A DNA stretch of 7,112 nt from Ramlibacter sp. (GTDB lineage Bacteria > Pseudomonadota > Gammaproteobacteria > Burkholderiales > Burkholderiaceae_C): assembly GCA_023701085.1 (NCBI GenBank), contig JAMPXR010000126.1, positions 1 through 7,112 on the forward strand, in the 5' to 3' direction. Below are positions 6,435-7,112 of this stretch, piece after piece (position 1 is the stretch's first letter; the number at the start of each line of letters is the position of its first letter). The notes below the pieces were generated by a model. The model saw only the letters and a list, made by a program, of their open reading frames with translations, was not told the DNA's origin and searched no databases. Made by a program: the position numbers and the translations under genes.

Positions 6435-7112
6435 CTAGTCCATCTTGGCGCCGGAGGCTTTCACCACGGCGGCCCAGCGCCTGATCTCGCTGTTCACGAA
6501 CGCACCGAATTGCTGCGGGCTGTAGTTCGGGAACTCCGCACCCTGGCTGGCCCAGATCGCCTTCAGCTCGTCGGATTGAACGGCCTTGCGGATCTCGTCG
6601 ATGACCTTGGCCTGCGCATCCATCGGCGTGCCCTTGGGTGCCCACAGGCCGTACCAGGTGGTGACCGTGTACTCCGGCAGGCCGACCTCGGCGGCGCTGG
6701 GCACGTCCGGAAGCGCCGCGTTGCGCTTGGCGCCGGATACCATCAGCGCCTTGATCCTGCCGCCCTTGATGTGGGCCGCCGACGATCCCAGTCCGTCGAA
6801 CATCATGTCCACCTGCCCGCTCACCAGGTCGCGCAGCGCCGGCCCGGCGCCTGTGTAGGGAATGTGGGTGATGAAGGTCTTGGTCTGCTGCTTGAACAGC
6901 TCGCCCGCGAGGTGGTGCGAGGTCCCGGCCCCGGCCGATCCGTAGTTGTACCGCCCGGGGCTCTGGCGCACCATCGCCAGGAACTCCTTGAAATCGCGCG
7001 CCGCGATGTTCTTCGGGTTCACGACCACCACCTGCGGCACGCTGGCCACCAGGGTCAGCGGCACGAAGTCCTTCTCCAGGTCGTAGTCGAGCCTGGGGTA
7101 CATCGAGGGCGC
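6435..7112 (-). CDS. Bug/TctC-family periplasmic substrate-binding protein (partial at right edge)
   Basis: The last 225 codons of a tripartite-tricarboxylate-transporter receptor (Bug/TctC) are visible; the frame continues past base 7112, so the signal peptide and about the first 90-100 residues are missing. These periplasmic proteins bind small carboxylates and deliver them to TctA/TctB-type permeases or to sensors. Family segments, numbered from the first visible residue: YDLEKDFVPLTLVA (10-23); NYGSAGAGTSHHLAGELFKQ (56-75); HIPYTGAGPALRDLVSGQVD (83-102); IKALMVSG (120-127); LPDVPSAAEVGLPEY (134-148); WYGLWAPKGTP (153-163). An ATG at 7101-7103 exists, but it falls inside the conserved receptor sequence and is not the real start. 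No tctA/tctB permease gene is in the window, as is common for the many orphan Bug receptors of Burkholderiales. Position just upstream of the crotonase and matB genes suggests the ligand is malonate or a related diacid; this is inference from context only. Confidence 0.92.
   Translation of the reverse strand, partial: APSMYPRLDYDLEKDFVPLTLVASVPQVVVVNPKNIAARDFKEFLAMVRQSPGRYNYGSAGAGTSHHLAGELFKQQTKTFITHIPYTGAGPALRDLVSGQVDMMFDGLGSSAAHIKGGRIKALMVSGAKRNAALPDVPSAAEVGLPEYTVTTWYGLWAPKGTPMDAQAKVIDEIRKAVQSDELKAIWASQGAEFPNYSPQQFGAFVNSEIRRWAAVVKASGAKMD

Overview
The window is strongly GC-rich, and its coding third positions are mostly G or C. Every convincing gene lies on the minus strand, so transcription runs from the right edge to the left. 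The gene content points to a betaproteobacterium of the Burkholderiales (Comamonadaceae or Alcaligenaceae type): a Bug/TctC-family periplasmic receptor, a MatB-type malonyl-CoA synthetase, and a crotonase and an acyl-CoA dehydrogenase in loose clusters. The taxonomic call is inference from gene content and composition, because no rRNA or other marker is present.

In transcription order there are three blocks. Block 1 (7112 to 4078) is a tightly packed run. It holds the C-terminal three quarters of a Bug-type solute receptor (cut by the window edge), then 15 nt later a crotonase-fold protein, which overlaps the start of a malonyl-CoA synthetase (matB-like) by four bases (ATGA). The likely logic is capture of a small carboxylate such as malonate, then CoA activation. 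The decarboxylase that would turn malonyl-CoA into acetyl-CoA is not in the window.

Block 2 (3910 to 668) follows a 167-nt gap. It is a two-gene unit: a family-4 glycosyltransferase with a GTG start, and 12 nt after its stop a 723-residue protein of the amylo-alpha-1,6-glucosidase / glycogen-debranching-like family. The gap has short palindromes and a weak promoter-like pair but no clear intrinsic terminator.

Block 3 (564 to 1) follows a 103-nt gap. It is the N-terminal half of an acyl-CoA dehydrogenase running off the left edge. The gap holds a large GC-rich imperfect inverted repeat. Its 20-nt loop contains a near-match to an FNR/Anr box, centred 41.5 nt from the ATG.

No tRNA, rRNA, CRISPR array, insertion sequence or phage gene was seen. 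No stretch longer than 300 bases lacks a gene. No clear novel system is present. The best leads are the glycosyltransferase/debranching-like pair, the unusual crotonase active site beside matB, and the possible oxygen-responsive site before the acyl-CoA dehydrogenase gene.
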